A stretch of DNA of 43,171 bases from contig DIUG01000076.1 of NCBI GenBank assembly GCA_002422305.1, positions 833-44,003 of the forward strand. Reading direction: 5' to 3'. The DNA comes from Patescibacteria group bacterium UBA6164. GTDB lineage: Bacteria; Patescibacteriota; Gracilibacteria; BD1-5; UBA6164. Below, piece after piece: positions 9,325 to 19,829 of the stretch (the first letter of the stretch is position 1; every line of letters begins with the position of its first letter). The notes beneath the pieces are model-generated. The model searched no databases and had not been told where the DNA came from. It saw nothing but the letters and a program-made list of their open reading frames with translations. Made by a program: the position numbers and the translations under genes.

Positions 9325-9867
9325 TTATTTTGTTTCAAAATTATCAATTACTTCAGTTTTTATTTCATATAATATATAGTCTTTTTCTTCAAATGTTTTT
9401 ACATTAAATTTTGCTTCTAAAATTGGAATTAAGTCTTCTCAAGTAAGTAAAATAGAATTTATATTTGGTAAAATCATGGCCATAGATGAATAATCTTTTT
9501 TTATTGCTAATATTCATGATTTAGAGGGTTCAATTTTATTTATTTCATTGTCTTGTAAAATTCTTCTACTTATTATTTTATCTATTCTAATCTTTAAATC
9601 TCATATTTCATTCAATTTAATTGGTTTAAATCTAGAATCTTTAGCAATTGCTTGAATGGTATTTTCTATTATTTCTTCTGCTAAAGTTGATTTTATTTCT
9701 TTTATATTTCAACTACTTCATCTAATTTGTCAATTCTTATAAATAGTAATAAAAATTGATCAAGTTGTTTCTAAAAGAGAAGTATTTTCTATTTTAAGGT
9801 CTTCTATTTTTGGTGTTTTTAGATATTTAGTATAGAATTCTATTGTTTTTTTTGTTGTTGTTATCAT
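9325..9867 (-). CDS. AMMECR1-domain protein (180 aa)
   Basis: The core reads SIFITIYKNGQIRGSSGNIK, then LAEEIIENTIQAIAKDSRFKP and LKIRID. This follows the AMMECR1 pattern (vFVtl.knG.LRGCiG ... ..a..Ai.A..DpRF.p ... l.ievs). The usual LRGCIG motif appears as IRGSSG, so the conserved cysteine is Ser here. The biochemical role of the family is not settled. In other genomes it is often linked to Memo-like and radical-SAM proteins (AmmeMemoRadiSam), which are not next to it here. The gene stands alone, convergent with rmuC and about 60 bases upstream of the next minus-strand gene. Confidence 0.75.
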
Positions 9868-9930
9868 TTTTTTTATTATTTAGTATTATTTTATTACCAC
9901 TGCCTTTTTCACAGCTTAATGTAATTTAGA

Positions 9931-10680
9931 TTAAATTGTATTTTTTTCTTCTTCTTCTCTAAGTATTTCTCTTTCTTCTATTTCTATTTGATAAAAAATA
10001 TCTCATAATTGGTCTAGGTTTGAATATTTAAAATATATATAATATAAATATTCAAACAATTGTTTGAAAAGAGTAGTACAAAAATTTATTATTGGTAATA
10101 ATATAATAAGTAATATTAGTTTAGCATTTCAAGAATTAAAAGATGTAAATATTAAAATAGTAATAATTATGCTTATAAATAATCATACAAAACTTCAATA
10201 TAATCAAATCAAAATATATCTATAGTTATTAAGTAATTCTATAATTATATTAGTTCAAAAAGTAACTATTAATGTATGAGCAAGGAAAATATACATTATA
10301 TATTCATATTTAATTATTCATAAATAAATATATAGAGGAGTTATAAATAAGTAGGTAAGTATAGAAAAAAAAGCAATTTGAGCTGAAATAATAATATTTT
10401 TTTTATATCTATTTTCACTAGTAATAATTAATAATTTATATGTTAAATACATAGTAATACTAGTTCAAACAAGAGTTATTAAAGATAACACTAATGGAAA
10501 CATAGAAGTAGTTTTTAATCATGCTTGAGCTAATTGAAAAGTTCAAGTAATGTTTAAATAATCTCATAATATAAATGTAATTATTAAAATAGTTATACTT
10601 CATATAATTCAAGCAATCAAGCTTCAAATAGAATTTATTATTATTTCAGAAAACGATGTTTTTTGTGGTCAGAATAACAT
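9931..10680 (-). CDS. Integral membrane protein, unknown function (249 aa)
   Basis: The protein has about six hydrophobic segments: IINSIGSLIAGIIGSITILI, LVLSLITLVGTSITMYLTY, IIISAQIAFFSILTYLFI, YEYIMYIFLAHTLIVTFG, ILIGLYGSFVGLFISIIIT and ILLIILLPIINFCTTLF. The cytoplasmic tail is strongly acidic (QIEIEEREILREEEEK). No family was recognised. Its first 40 bases overlap the 3' end of lspA in another frame, so the two are translationally coupled and probably co-expressed. That hints at an envelope role, which is inference only. Confidence 0.8.
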
Positions 10681-11108
10681 ATTTTATTTTTATTAAAAGT
10701 TAAATATAAATATAATATAGCTCAAATAGTTATAAAACTATCAGCTAAGTTAAAAATAGAAAAGTATTTTATTCATATAAAATCAATAACATTTCAATAA
10801 AATACTCTTTCGATAGCATTTCAAATAGCTCAAGCTAATATTAATCAAAAACTTATATCTAGTAATTTTGTATTATATTCTTTTTTCTCATATCTATAAT
10901 AATAAAAAATTATAATAATCAAACAAATAGTTACTATTTTCAATAAAATAGTATTAACTTTTATTCAAAAAGCAATTCAGGGGTTTAAAATAAACTGTAA
11001 ATAAATAAAATCTCATAAAATATTTATTTTATTTTGTAAATAAATATTTGCAAAATATTTAGATATAAAATCTATTAATATTCAAAAAACTAAAATTATA
11101 AAAAACAT
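10641..11108 (-). CDS. lspA: Lipoprotein signal peptidase LspA (155 aa)
   Basis: Signal peptidase II, an inner-membrane aspartyl protease, removes signal peptides from diacylglyceryl-prolipoproteins. The sequence shows the D..SK start of helix 1 (LIDFISKYFA), LNPGIAFG, GNAIERVFYGNVIDFIGI and FNLADSFITIGAI. The two catalytic aspartates fit the Asp of NVIDF and of NLADS. The usual GNxxDR motif reads GNAIER, a conservative Asp-to-Glu change. Length is normal. The end overlaps the next gene by 40 bases. This shows that lipoproteins are processed in this organism. Confidence 0.93.
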
Positions 11109-11109
11109 A

Positions 11110-11137
11110 TTGACATTTTTAAAAAATACATTACAAT
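11110..11137 (+). promoter_or_regulatory. Promoter of the 67-aa gene
   Basis: TTGACA at 11110-11115, 16 bases, TACAAT at 11132-11137. This is one of the best promoter matches in the window. Transcription would start near 11144, leaving a leader of about 34 bases. Confidence 0.7.
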
Positions 11138-11166
11138 ACCTAAGCTGTAATTAAATAAAAACAAAA

Positions 11167-11171
11167 AGGAG
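11167..11171 (+). promoter_or_regulatory. Shine-Dalgarno site of the 67-aa gene
   Basis: AAAAAGGAG is followed 6 bases later by ATG. It is unusual here because none of the other starts examined in this window has such a site. It also decides between two close ATGs: the one at 11173 would be too close and would stop after three codons. Confidence 0.8.
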
Positions 11172-11177
11172 TATGAA

Positions 11178-11381
11178 ATGACAGTAAAAATTGAAGAAGT
11201 AAGCAATATTGATATGCCTCTTATGATAAGAGGAATAGCTGATAAAATTCCGTTAAAGGAATTGATTGATTTATCTAAAAAGGTAGAAAAAATGGGATAT
11301 GGAGAAGCCTTTTTTTCTTTAAAAAATGGCGAGTTGATTACCGATAACGGAATTTTTGCATTATTTGTAAATAATTATTAA
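11178..11381 (+). CDS. Small acidic protein of unknown function (67 aa)
   Basis: The protein starts MTVKIEEVSNIDMPLMIRGI and ends GIFALFVNNY. It has no signal peptide, membrane segment or cysteine. No family was recognised. Three things set it apart: a consensus promoter, a clear Shine-Dalgarno site, and glycine codons that are GGA or GGC only (five glycines, no UGA), while neighbours use UGA freely. It reads the same under the standard code and under code 25. It is a complete single-gene unit with its own terminator. It may be highly expressed or recently acquired; the sequence alone does not decide. Confidence 0.75.
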   Translation: MTVKIEEVSNIDMPLMIRGIADKIPLKELIDLSKKVEKMGYGEAFFSLKNGELITDNGIFALFVNNY

Positions 11382-11406
11382 TTTACAAATGGATTTTTTC
11401 TTTTTT

Positions 11407-11437
11407 AAACAACGAAGTTTATCTTCGTTGTTTTATT
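11407..11437 (+). terminator. Intrinsic terminator after the 67-aa gene
   Basis: An 11-bp stem (11407-11417 with 11423-11433, core ACAACGAAG / CTTCGTTGT) and a 5-nt loop are followed by a T-run. Its right arm touches the mtaB stop codon on the other strand. Confidence 0.85.
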
Positions 11438-12689
11438 TTATCAATTTTCCATTAACTATTTCATTTTTTTCAACTTTTCAAGATTCTATTTTAAAATTTG
11501 TATTATCAACATCTATATAATTTTCAGTCCATCCTTTCCATATAATTTTTCATGATAAATCTTCTTTTTTTACTATTTCTATAAGTACTTTAAATTGTTT
11601 TCCTATATTTCTTTCTATAAATTTATCTCTTGTATTTTCTCATATTTCTTCTAATCTCCATATTCTATCTTTTTTAATATTATCATTTAATTGATTAGGA
11701 AAATTTCAAGCTGGAACACTTTCTCATATATTATGTGGTGAAAAAGGAAAGGAATGTATTTTTGTAATTAATCAATTTTTTACTAGATTATATGTTTCTA
11801 TAAAATCATCTTCTGTTTCTCACGGAAATCACACTATTAAATCTGCTCAAATACTTACCTCTACACCATCATTTCTTTTTATATTTTTAGTTTTTTCAAG
11901 TAATTTTTTTATATATTTTCAATCATAATGTCGATGCATAGATTTTAATATATTACTAGATCATGATTGTACGGAATAGTGAAAATGAGGATATATTCTA
12001 GTTTCTTTAAAAATTTCTAAACATTTATCATCTATAAATTCGGGTCACATGGAACTAATTCTGATTCTAGGTATATTTGTATTATCTAAAATATATCTAA
12101 GTAATTCAGCAAATCTAGATTGTCATATGTTATTAGTATTTTCAAGTCACCAAGCAGATAGATTTACTCATGTTAAAACAACTTCTTTTCATCACTTTTT
12201 TTCAAAATTTAAAATTTCTTCTACTATATTATCTTTATCTCTATAATAATGTTTTCATCTCTTTTTTACTGTTAAACAAAAAGTACAAAAGCTATCACAT
12301 CATCATTGAATAAGTAAGAATTTTTTTGTGTAAATTTGAGGTATAGATTTCAATTTTTCTTTGATTGAATTATTTATATCTTTTTTTAATTCTTCAGGCT
12401 TTTCTCATAAAATTTCAATTTTTCATTTTAAATTGTCCAATTCTGGATAAATAGTAAAAAAATCTTTTTGTGCTTCTCAATTTTTAAATGCTCAACATCC
12501 ACTTATATATATTTTATGTTTTTCAGTTTTTGATATATCTTTTACAAATTTCAACCATTTTCTTTTTGCTTTATCTGTAACTACACAACTAGCAATAAAT
12601 ACACCTTTTTTATCTTTTAAATATTCTGAATTTAACCATTCATCAGTATAATATTTATTTACTTTACAACCAAATATTTTATATTCCAT
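11433..12689 (-). CDS. mtaB: tRNA threonylcarbamoyladenosine methylthiotransferase MtaB-like (418 aa)
   Basis: This radical-SAM methylthiotransferase should convert t6A37 to ms2t6A37 in tRNAs decoding ANN codons. The N-terminal UPF0004 domain starts MEYKIFGCKVNKYYTDEW, whose FGCKVN.Y signature is that of MtaB/YqeV rather than MiaB. Its three cysteines lie in GCK, ASCVVT and SGC and bind the auxiliary cluster. The SAM-cluster motif is GGCDSFCTFC (CxxxCxxC) near residue 130. SIGADLIVGFPGETEDDF and HSFPFSPH follow, then a C-terminal TRAM-like region (IGKQFKVLIE). Length is typical. It is transcribed divergently from the RNase HII-QueH gene. Confidence 0.9.
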
Positions 12690-12770
12690 AATTTTTTATA
12701 TCTATAATATTGATAAAATAATAATAATTATTATCATTATACACAAAATAATTATTTTAAAAGCTAAAAA

Positions 12771-13961
12771 ATGGGAAAAATAAAAATATGAGTAGATGAA
12801 GCAGGTAGATGACCTTGGCTTTGAAGTGTTGTAGCTTGTGCTTTGTGTTTTAATCCAGAAAATAAACCAGATAAAGAATTTTTAAAAAAAATAACAGATT
12901 CAAAAAAAATATTAAAAAAAAATAGGGAACAATTATATAATAAATTGATAGAATTTTCTAGATGAGATAATCCAAAGGTGTTTTTTGGTGTTTGAGTTGT
13001 AGATAATTATTTGATAGATGAAATAAATATAAAAGAAGCAAATAAGGAGTCAATGAGAAGAGCTTTAGTTGAATTATTTAGAAAAATTCCTATTGATGAT
13101 ATAGATTCAATTTTAATAGATTGAAATGATAATTATAAATTTGATGAATTAAAAAAACAAGCTATTTTTATAATAAAATGAGATTCAAAAATACTTGAAA
13201 TATGAGCAGCATCTATAATAGCAAAAGTTTTTAGAGATAAATTAATGCTTACCTATTCAAGTTTATATCCAGATTTAAATTTAGAAAATCATAAATGATA
13301 TGGTACTAAAAAACATATAGAATATTTAAGCTCAAAAAATAAAATTACATGAATACATAGATTGACATATAAACCTATACAAAAGTTACTTGAACAAAAA
13401 CCAAAATTATTATTACATGTATGTTGTTGACCGGATGCTACTATTCCTATAGTAGACTTGAAAGATAAGTATGAAATAATTTGATTTTGGTATGACCCAA
13501 ATATTCAGCCAAAAAAAGAGTATGATAAAAGGTTAGACAATTTTAAAAAAGTTTGCGAAATAGAAAAAATTGATTATATTGTATGAGTATATGATATTAA
13601 GAATTTTTTTGATGAAATTAAGGGATTAGAAAATACTCCAGAAAAATGAGAAAAATGTACTAAGTGTTATGATATGAGACTAAAAAAAACAGCAGAACTT
13701 GCAATTGAATTATGAATAAAAGAATGGACTACTACTTTAAATATTTCTCCACATAAAGATTTGGATAAGATGTTTAAAATAGGAGATAAATATTCTTTAA
13801 AAAATAATTTAGAGTTTTTAAAAATAGCATTTAGGAAAAATGGAGGATTTGAAAGAAGTGTAGATTATACAAAAAAATATAATATTTATAGACAAAATTA
13901 TTGTGGATGTATTTATAGTGATACCTACCCTTGAGGTAGAATAATTTTAAATAATAATTAA
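12771..13961 (+). CDS. RNase HII fused to epoxyqueuosine reductase QueH (396 aa)
   Basis: One uninterrupted frame carries two enzymes. Residues 1 to ~205 are RNase HII, which cuts the RNA strand of RNA/DNA hybrids: GVDEAGRGPWLGSVVA (Asp9, Glu10), ILIDGN (Asp117), AASIIAKVFRD (Asp ~156) and HKGYGTKKH. Residues ~208-396 are QueH (former DUF208), which reduces epoxyqueuosine to queuosine in tRNA: LLLHVCCGPD (Cys218-Cys219), GFWYDPNIQPKKEYDKRL, EKCTKCYDMRL (Cys296, Cys299), TTTLNISPHKD and NYCGCIYS (Cys378, Cys380). Every expected cysteine and acidic residue is present, so both halves look active. The linker LTYKPIQKLLEQKPK is short. I know of no functional reason for the pairing; it could simply reflect gene compaction. 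Confidence 0.93.
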
Positions 13962-13967
13962 AAAGTT

Positions 13968-14135
13968 ATGTTAAATAATAATACAAATTTTGAATTTATT
14001 GATAATAGTGAATTAGATATAGATTTAGAATTATTAAGTGAATGAAAAAAATGATATATTGAATTAATAAATAATCCTTATTTAAATAAAATAATAGATG
14101 AAACTAAATCAGCTAAAGAATCTATTTTAGATTAA
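13968..14135 (+). CDS. Small acidic hypothetical protein (55 aa)
   Basis: The protein starts MLNNNTNFEFIDNSELDIDL and ends AKESILD. It is acidic and probably helical at the C-terminus. It starts 6 bases after the RNase HII-QueH stop and ends 6 bases before the next gene, which suggests a three-gene operon. UGA is used for both of its glycines. No family was recognised. Confidence 0.65.
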
Positions 14136-14141
14136 TAATAT

Positions 14142-14837
14142 ATGAAAAAAGTTTTTGAAAATAAAATATTGAATGTTTTAAATACAGACCTATTTGATAA
14201 TAGGTTTTTATTTGATGTATTTTTAAATATGAAAAATAATAAAGTTGAAATAATTTATATTTCTGAATTATTAGAGGAAAAAAAGAAAATACATATTTTA
14301 GAGAAAGTTAAAGAAAAACCAGCAATGTATTCTAATGTATATTCTCCAGAAGATGAATTAGAAATATTTAAAAATTTATTTAATGATGCAATAAAAAATA
14401 ATAAAAAAATTCATATAGTTTGAGTTACACTTGATGAAGAAATAAAAATACTAGAAGATTATTATAGTATTTTAGATTATATGAGAGAAGATATAAATTG
14501 TTTTGATCCTAATTTTTCTGAACCATTAGTTACTGTTTCTGTTAAAATAGAAAATCTTATGTGGAAATGATCTGATTATAAGGCTTTGAAAGATAAAATA
14601 TTTTTTAATCCACCTATAAGAGAATCTTGACAGGTAAAAGCTATGTTTAAATGAATAAATAGGTGAGTTATAGCTTGAATTTATATATCTGAATTTACAG
14701 AACAAATAGAAAGATTTTTAGAAACTTGTATAAAAGAAGAAAAAATATTATCTATAACTTTGTCTAAAGTTTTATATTATAATTTTATAAATATCTGATT
14801 TAAGTGAGAAAAAAAAGAACTAATAATTAATTATTAG
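14142..14837 (+). CDS. Hypothetical cytoplasmic protein (231 aa)
   Basis: The protein starts MKKVFENKILNVLNTDLFDN and ends GEKKELIINY. It has no signal peptide or membrane segment. The sequence is mixed alpha/beta, with a central segment IKNNKKIHIVGVTLDEEIKI followed by an acidic stretch and LVTVSVKIENLMWKGSDYK. No motif was recognised. It is the last gene of the run that begins with RNase HII-QueH. Its stop codon lies inside the right arm of a palindromic terminator. Confidence 0.75.
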
Positions 14838-14845
14838 TTCTTTTT
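14812..14845. terminator. Palindromic terminator at the end of the 231-aa gene
   Basis: A perfect 34-bp palindrome (14812-14828 with 14829-14845) covers the last codons and the TAG stop. It is symmetric, so it can also serve the convergent PKD gene that stops at 14844. Confidence 0.85.
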
Positions 14846-17798
14846 AGTTAGTTATTTCAATCTCTGTTGTATCTTCCAATATATTTTTATTAACAAAATC
14901 TAGTTTTAATGTTACTTTATACTTTCAAATTTTATTGTAAGAATGTGTTGGATTTGCTTCTGTTGAAATATTTCAATCTCAAAAATCCCAAAAATATCAT
15001 ACTATTTGTCATTCAGATTCTTTAGAAGAAAAATTAATTCATTGTAGAGTTGGAGCTTTCTTCATACTTGTTGTTATTTTTGCTGTTTGTGGTCTAGGTT
15101 GTAATATTAATTTTTGAGATGTACTATATTCTTTTCAGCTAGTTGTTATTACTTTTAGTTTTATTTCATACTCTCAAGCTTTAATATATCTATGTCAAGG
15201 TACTATCGCATCTCTTTCTTCTATTTCTCAGTCTCAATAATCCCATATAAATTTTGCAATATTTTCATTTTTAACTTCACTTTTTGAAGCATCAAAAGAT
15301 ACAATTACAGGTGCATAAGCACTATTTTTAGTGATTTCTATTTTTAACATTGCATCTTTTTTTATTCATTCTATATATATTTTTTCTGTTAATTTAATTA
15401 TATCATCAGGAATTCTTCTATTAACAAATTCATAATGAGCTGTTATTGTATGATTTCATTCTACACTAGCATAATAATTTCATATTCTATTTACTTCATC
15501 AATATCTCAATCTGAATTATAATCCCAACTAACATTTTTTAGTGTATATAATATATTATCAGCTCTTAAAAATCTTGCATCAAGTGTAAAATCTGTTGGT
15601 ACTCATATTTCATCAATATAATATTCATTTACTTTTTTTTCATATTTTAAATTTTTTATTTCACCTCATTCATCTAGTATTATTAATCATTTTGATAGTG
15701 AAATTCTTTTTGGTATATTGATAGTTGTAGAAATTTCTTTTACTTCTCATATAGAATTTTTTAATATTACTTTTATTTTTTGTTCTCAGTATGTTTTAAA
15801 AGTAAAATTTATTTTACTAGATTCTTCAGGATTTATTATATCTCATTCTTTGGTAAATGTTTTATCTCATATAAACCATTTATATTCTACAATATATCAA
15901 TCTCAAAAATTATTTTGTACATTTTCAACTTTAAATTCTATATCTAAATCATTTTCTAGTGAAATTGTGTGAGCTATTTCTCAATCTAAAGTCGTTTCAC
16001 TTCATCATCAAATTGTAAATATTTTATCTAATACTTCAGATGTTTTATCATTACTTCTTATGTACATTCATATTATAGTTTCCTCAAAAATAGGTTTTCA
16101 TACTTTAAATAATTCATTTGTCCATATAGGTTTAGTTAAATCATCTAAAAAATACCATTCTATTTTTCATAATTCTTTTAAAGAAGAGGCATCAAAATCA
16201 ACTAGTTTTCATCCATTACTTAATTTTGTTTCATTTATTTTTACTGTATATGCTATATTTATATTTGGTATATTTTGTACTTGTTTTTCAGTTATTTTTC
16301 ATTGTCTATCTACTACTTCTATGGTAAGACTTACTTTATAATTTCTTTTTTCTTTAAAATTGTATATTATTGTAGGTAATGGAGTTTCTTTTATATTTCC
16401 ATCACCAAAATCCCATATATATTTTTTTATTTTAAATCATTTTCTTTCTTCACTTTTTGATAAATATTTTAAATCATATTTTATTTCTACAGGACCTATT
16501 AGGTTTGAAGTATCTTCATCTTTTATCAATGCATCTAATATTTCAAATGACTGACTAGTAAGTTTTGAATTATCATATATTTGTATATCTCAATAGGACA
16601 TTTCTTGCCAATTTGGTAAAGATGCAGCTTTATCGTATATTATTTTCCAAGCACTAGCACTTGAAAAAGTAATTATTAATATTAATGCTCAAAGAATTCA
16701 ATATCTAATCTTTTTTTGTTTAAATTCTTTTTTTGTTAGAAAAAATTTAAATAAATAAATAATTAAAAATAATGTTTCTATAAATATTAGTATAGAAAAA
16801 ATAATAGTAATAGATTGTCTTAAAAAATTATTTATATCATTTAAATTTATTCATAATGAATAAAAAAAATTAACATCTTCAACTGTTTGAGCATTAATTA
16901 CAACAAATCATAAAAAAGTACCTCCTATTATAAGAGTTATAAAAGTTATTATTCATAAAAATATAAATATTTGACTTATAGATATTTTTTTAGTATTGTT
17001 TTTTACAATCTTTTTTTCTAGTTCTTTTGCTTTTATGAATAATTTTGATCAAAAATTTGATGGTACAACTTTTGTAATTACTTTATAATTTTTATCTTTT
17101 ATAACTATTTCTCAAGTTCACTCTTGTTGTTCTTTATTTTCTTCTATTGTTAGTTTTGTAACTGATTTCGCTTTGAATAATATATTTGTATAAATAGGGA
17201 ATTTTATAATTTTAGTTTCTTTTATTAATTTATCTTTTCTGAAACATATTTTTACATAATTTTCACCAGGTTCTATAGTAGCAAAATCATATTGTTTTTC
17301 TATAAGTATAGTTAAAAGTATTTCTAAAGAGTTAAGATTTATATCAAAAATTATTTTTTCTTCTTTTTCATCTTCTTTTTTAATTTCTGTTTTATTTGGA
17401 TTTGATATTATATTTTTTTCATATTCAGTTCTTCATATTTGTACTTCTTCATTTAATTCTATTTTTTGGTTTTCATTATCTCCAATTTGATTATCTATAT
17501 TTGTTTCATTTTTTTCAGGTAAGTTTAAAACTTCTATTAAATCTTGCATATCTATAGTTTCATTTTTTTCTTCAAATTTACTTATTTCAGATAAATCTAA
17601 ACCATCTAACACATCATTTGTTGTTAGATTTGTAGTATTTGGTGATAATTGATTTAAATCATAATCAAATATTTTATCACTAGAAATACTACCTTGTTCA
17701 TTTAGTTTTTCGCTTTCGATTTCAATTTTTTTAGATGAAACTTCGTTATCTAAGTTATCTAAATCTAATTCTAATTTCGTTGGATCAAACATATACAT
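14844..17798 (-). CDS. Membrane-anchored PKD-domain protein (984 aa)
   Basis: The layout is unusual. An acidic, low-complexity N-terminal region of ~260 residues (many E, N, D, K) precedes three membrane segments: SISQIFIFLGIITFITLIIG (about 265-295), SITIIFSILIFIETLFLIIY (about 320-350) and GILGALILIITFSSASAW (about 360-385). The long outer part has several PKD/Ig-like repeats, with clear signatures KKYIWDFGDGNIKET (about 453-470), KFIWDYGDGEIEERDA (about 840) and VGYFWDFGDGNISTEA (about 935). PKD domains are beta-sandwiches common in surface adhesins and carbohydrate-binding proteins. A cytoplasmic N-terminus with an exported C-terminal part is the likely topology. The acidic N-terminus could dock something inside the cell (inference). 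It is a single-gene unit; an in-frame ATG two codons on is an alternative start. Confidence 0.9.
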
Positions 17799-17870
17799 TA
17801 TTTATTAATAAATATTTATACTATATTATCATAATTATAAAAAAAAATCTAATAAATTGAATTGACTAAT

Positions 17871-17902
17871 AAAAAAATACTATATTAATATAGTATTTTT
17901 TT
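17871..17902. terminator. Palindromic terminator after the GlmU-like gene
   Basis: A perfect 32-bp palindrome (17871-17886 with 17887-17902, core AATACTATATT) has an A-run and a T-run at its ends. It overlaps the stop codon of the GlmU-like gene and separates it from the PKD gene downstream. Confidence 0.85.
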
Positions 17903-19079
17903 ATTTTATCATTGTTCCAGGATTTATAAAATTATCATTTTCTAGTATTCTTCAAGGCATACTATAACATTTTATACCAGTTTTACAATTATCTCATATA
18001 ATTACTCAAAACTTATTTAATCAACTATCTATAAGTTCTCATTTGACAGGTATTTTTATATTCTCTTTATCATGTCTTAGATTTGCAGTTATAAATCATC
18101 AACCTATATTTACATTATTTCAAATTATAGAATCTCATATATAACTAAGATGAGGTATATTTGTATAATCTCATATATTAGAATTTTTTACTTCTACTCA
18201 ATTTCATATTTTACAGTATTCTCAAATAACCGTATTTCATCTCAAATAGGTGTTTGGTCATATAATTGAATTTTTTCATATATATACATTTCATTCTATG
18301 TATGTTCCAGATTTTAGTAATGCTCACTTTTCTAATATAATATTTCATTTAATAGTTACTCACTTTTCAATTTTTCATTTAATTTTTGATTTTTCTAATT
18401 TATTTAAAAAATATGAATTTGATTTTAAAATATCCCATGGGTATCATACATCTATAAATTCTCACTCAATCTCAAAAGCTTTAAATGGAATCTTTTTTAC
18501 AAATTCATTTATTGCATCAGTTATTTCATATTCATTTCTTATAGATAATTCTATATTTTCAGCAAAATCAATTATTTTTCAATTAAATTTATATACTCAT
18601 AAATTAGCTAAATTTCAAATATTTTTTTTTGGTTTTTCTACTATTTTTTTAATATTTCAATTTATATCTACTTTAAAAATTCAATATTTTTCTGGATTTT
18701 GTACTTTTTTTACTAATACTCAATATCAATTAAAAGTTATTAATTTATTTATATCTTTTTTATCAAAAATACTATCTCAATTCATTATTATTAAATCATC
18801 ATTTAATTTTATTCATCTAATAGCTGCTCAAGTTCATTTTTCATCAGATTGTTCTTTGTATACAATATTAATTCATTTATAATTATTTCATAAACTTTCT
18901 ATTATTTTTTCTTTTTGATATTTTACAATAATTATTATTTCATCAACATATTTATATATAATTTCTAAATTATGATTCAAAATTGTTTTTCAAAATATTT
19001 TTATAAGTGGTTTTGGGATTGTTTTAGTTAATGGTCTTAAACGGCTTCATTCTCATGCAGCTAGTATAATTGCTTTCAT
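17901..19079 (-). CDS. GlmU-like bifunctional sugar-1-phosphate nucleotidylyltransferase / acetyltransferase (392 aa)
   Basis: The N-terminal half is a sugar-nucleotide pyrophosphorylase: MKAIILAAGEGSRLRPLTKT with IPKPLIKI, then IIMNGDSIF, KYGIFKVD, KIVEKPKK and LGVYKFN. The second half, from ~residue 230, is a left-handed beta-helix of hexapeptide repeats (KIKGKIEKGVTIKGNIILEKG, YIGKNSIIGPNTYLRGNTVI, IGDSIIGNNVNIGGGFITAN). The layout matches GlmU and the archaeal-type bifunctional enzymes that make UDP-GlcNAc or dTDP-sugars for cell-wall or glycan synthesis. At 392 aa it is shorter than classical GlmU (~450). UGA supplies most repeat glycines, so the gene is unreadable in the standard code. 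It is the last gene of a run with rsmI and the 264-aa gene. Confidence 0.9.
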
Positions 19080-19127
19080 TTTAATTATTATTAGTAATAT
19101 AAAGATTTAGATTTTCCTATTTATATT

Positions 19128-19805
19128 TTAAAACATTATAACAAATTCTCATTTAAGTTTTCAAGGATTTTGCTCATAATAATCAATTATATCTAAAATA
19201 TCTCATCTTTTAAATTCTTCAAATTTTTTTGTAAGTTCTCTTGCAACAACTATTTGATATTCATTTCAAAAATATTCTCAAATTTCTTTAAGAGTTTTTA
19301 TTATTCTATGAACAGATTCATAAATAACTATTGTTTCTCAACCAGTTTTAGATTTTTTTCTTTCAATTAATGATTTAAATAATGTTTGTCTTCATTTTTT
19401 TATTGGTAAAAATCCTAAATATAAAAAATGATTCATTTGCATACCGCTTCACATTAATGCTGTTACAAAAGCTGTTACTCAAGGAATAGGAACAATATCC
19501 ACTCATTTTAGTAAAGCTTCTTTTATTAAAACAAATCAAGGATCAGAAAATCAAGGAGTTCAAGCATCACTTATTAAAGCTATATCATGTCATTGTTTTA
19601 ATTGTTCTATTATTTTATCGATTTTAGTTTTTCCAGAATGAGAATGAAAAGATATAAGAGGTTTTTTTATACCATAATGATTTAATAAAGTTGTACTAGT
19701 TCTAGTATCTTCACATGCTATAAAATCAACTTCTTGTAGTATTCTTACGGCTCTATATGTAATATCTTCTAAATTTCAAATCGGAGTTGCAATTATATAT
19801 AACAT
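19128..19805 (-). CDS. rsmI: 16S rRNA (cytidine 1402-2'-O)-methyltransferase RsmI (225 aa)
   Basis: RsmI is a SAM-dependent tetrapyrrole-methylase-fold enzyme that 2'-O-methylates C1402 in the decoding centre. It contains LYIIATPIGNLEDITYRAVR at the start, DFIACEDTRTS, ALISDAGTPGFSDPG, VPIPGVTAFVTAL, YESVHRI and VARELTKKFEE. At 225 aa it lacks the extra C-terminal helical domain of longer RsmI proteins; short forms are common. It starts 24 bases after the upstream unknown gene and is followed after 48 bases by the GlmU-like gene, all in the same direction. Confidence 0.95.
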
Positions 19806-19829
19806 TTTTATTATTTAAAGAATATTTTT

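Noticed and set aside
16060..16554. Two open frames on the plus strand
   Set aside because: Both are antisense to the PKD-domain gene, which has three clear WDFGDG-type signatures.
18250..18882. A 210-codon open frame on the plus strand
   Set aside because: It is antisense to the GlmU-like gene, rich in Phe/Ile/Ser as expected of an AT-rich shadow frame, and the minus-strand gene has full family motifs.
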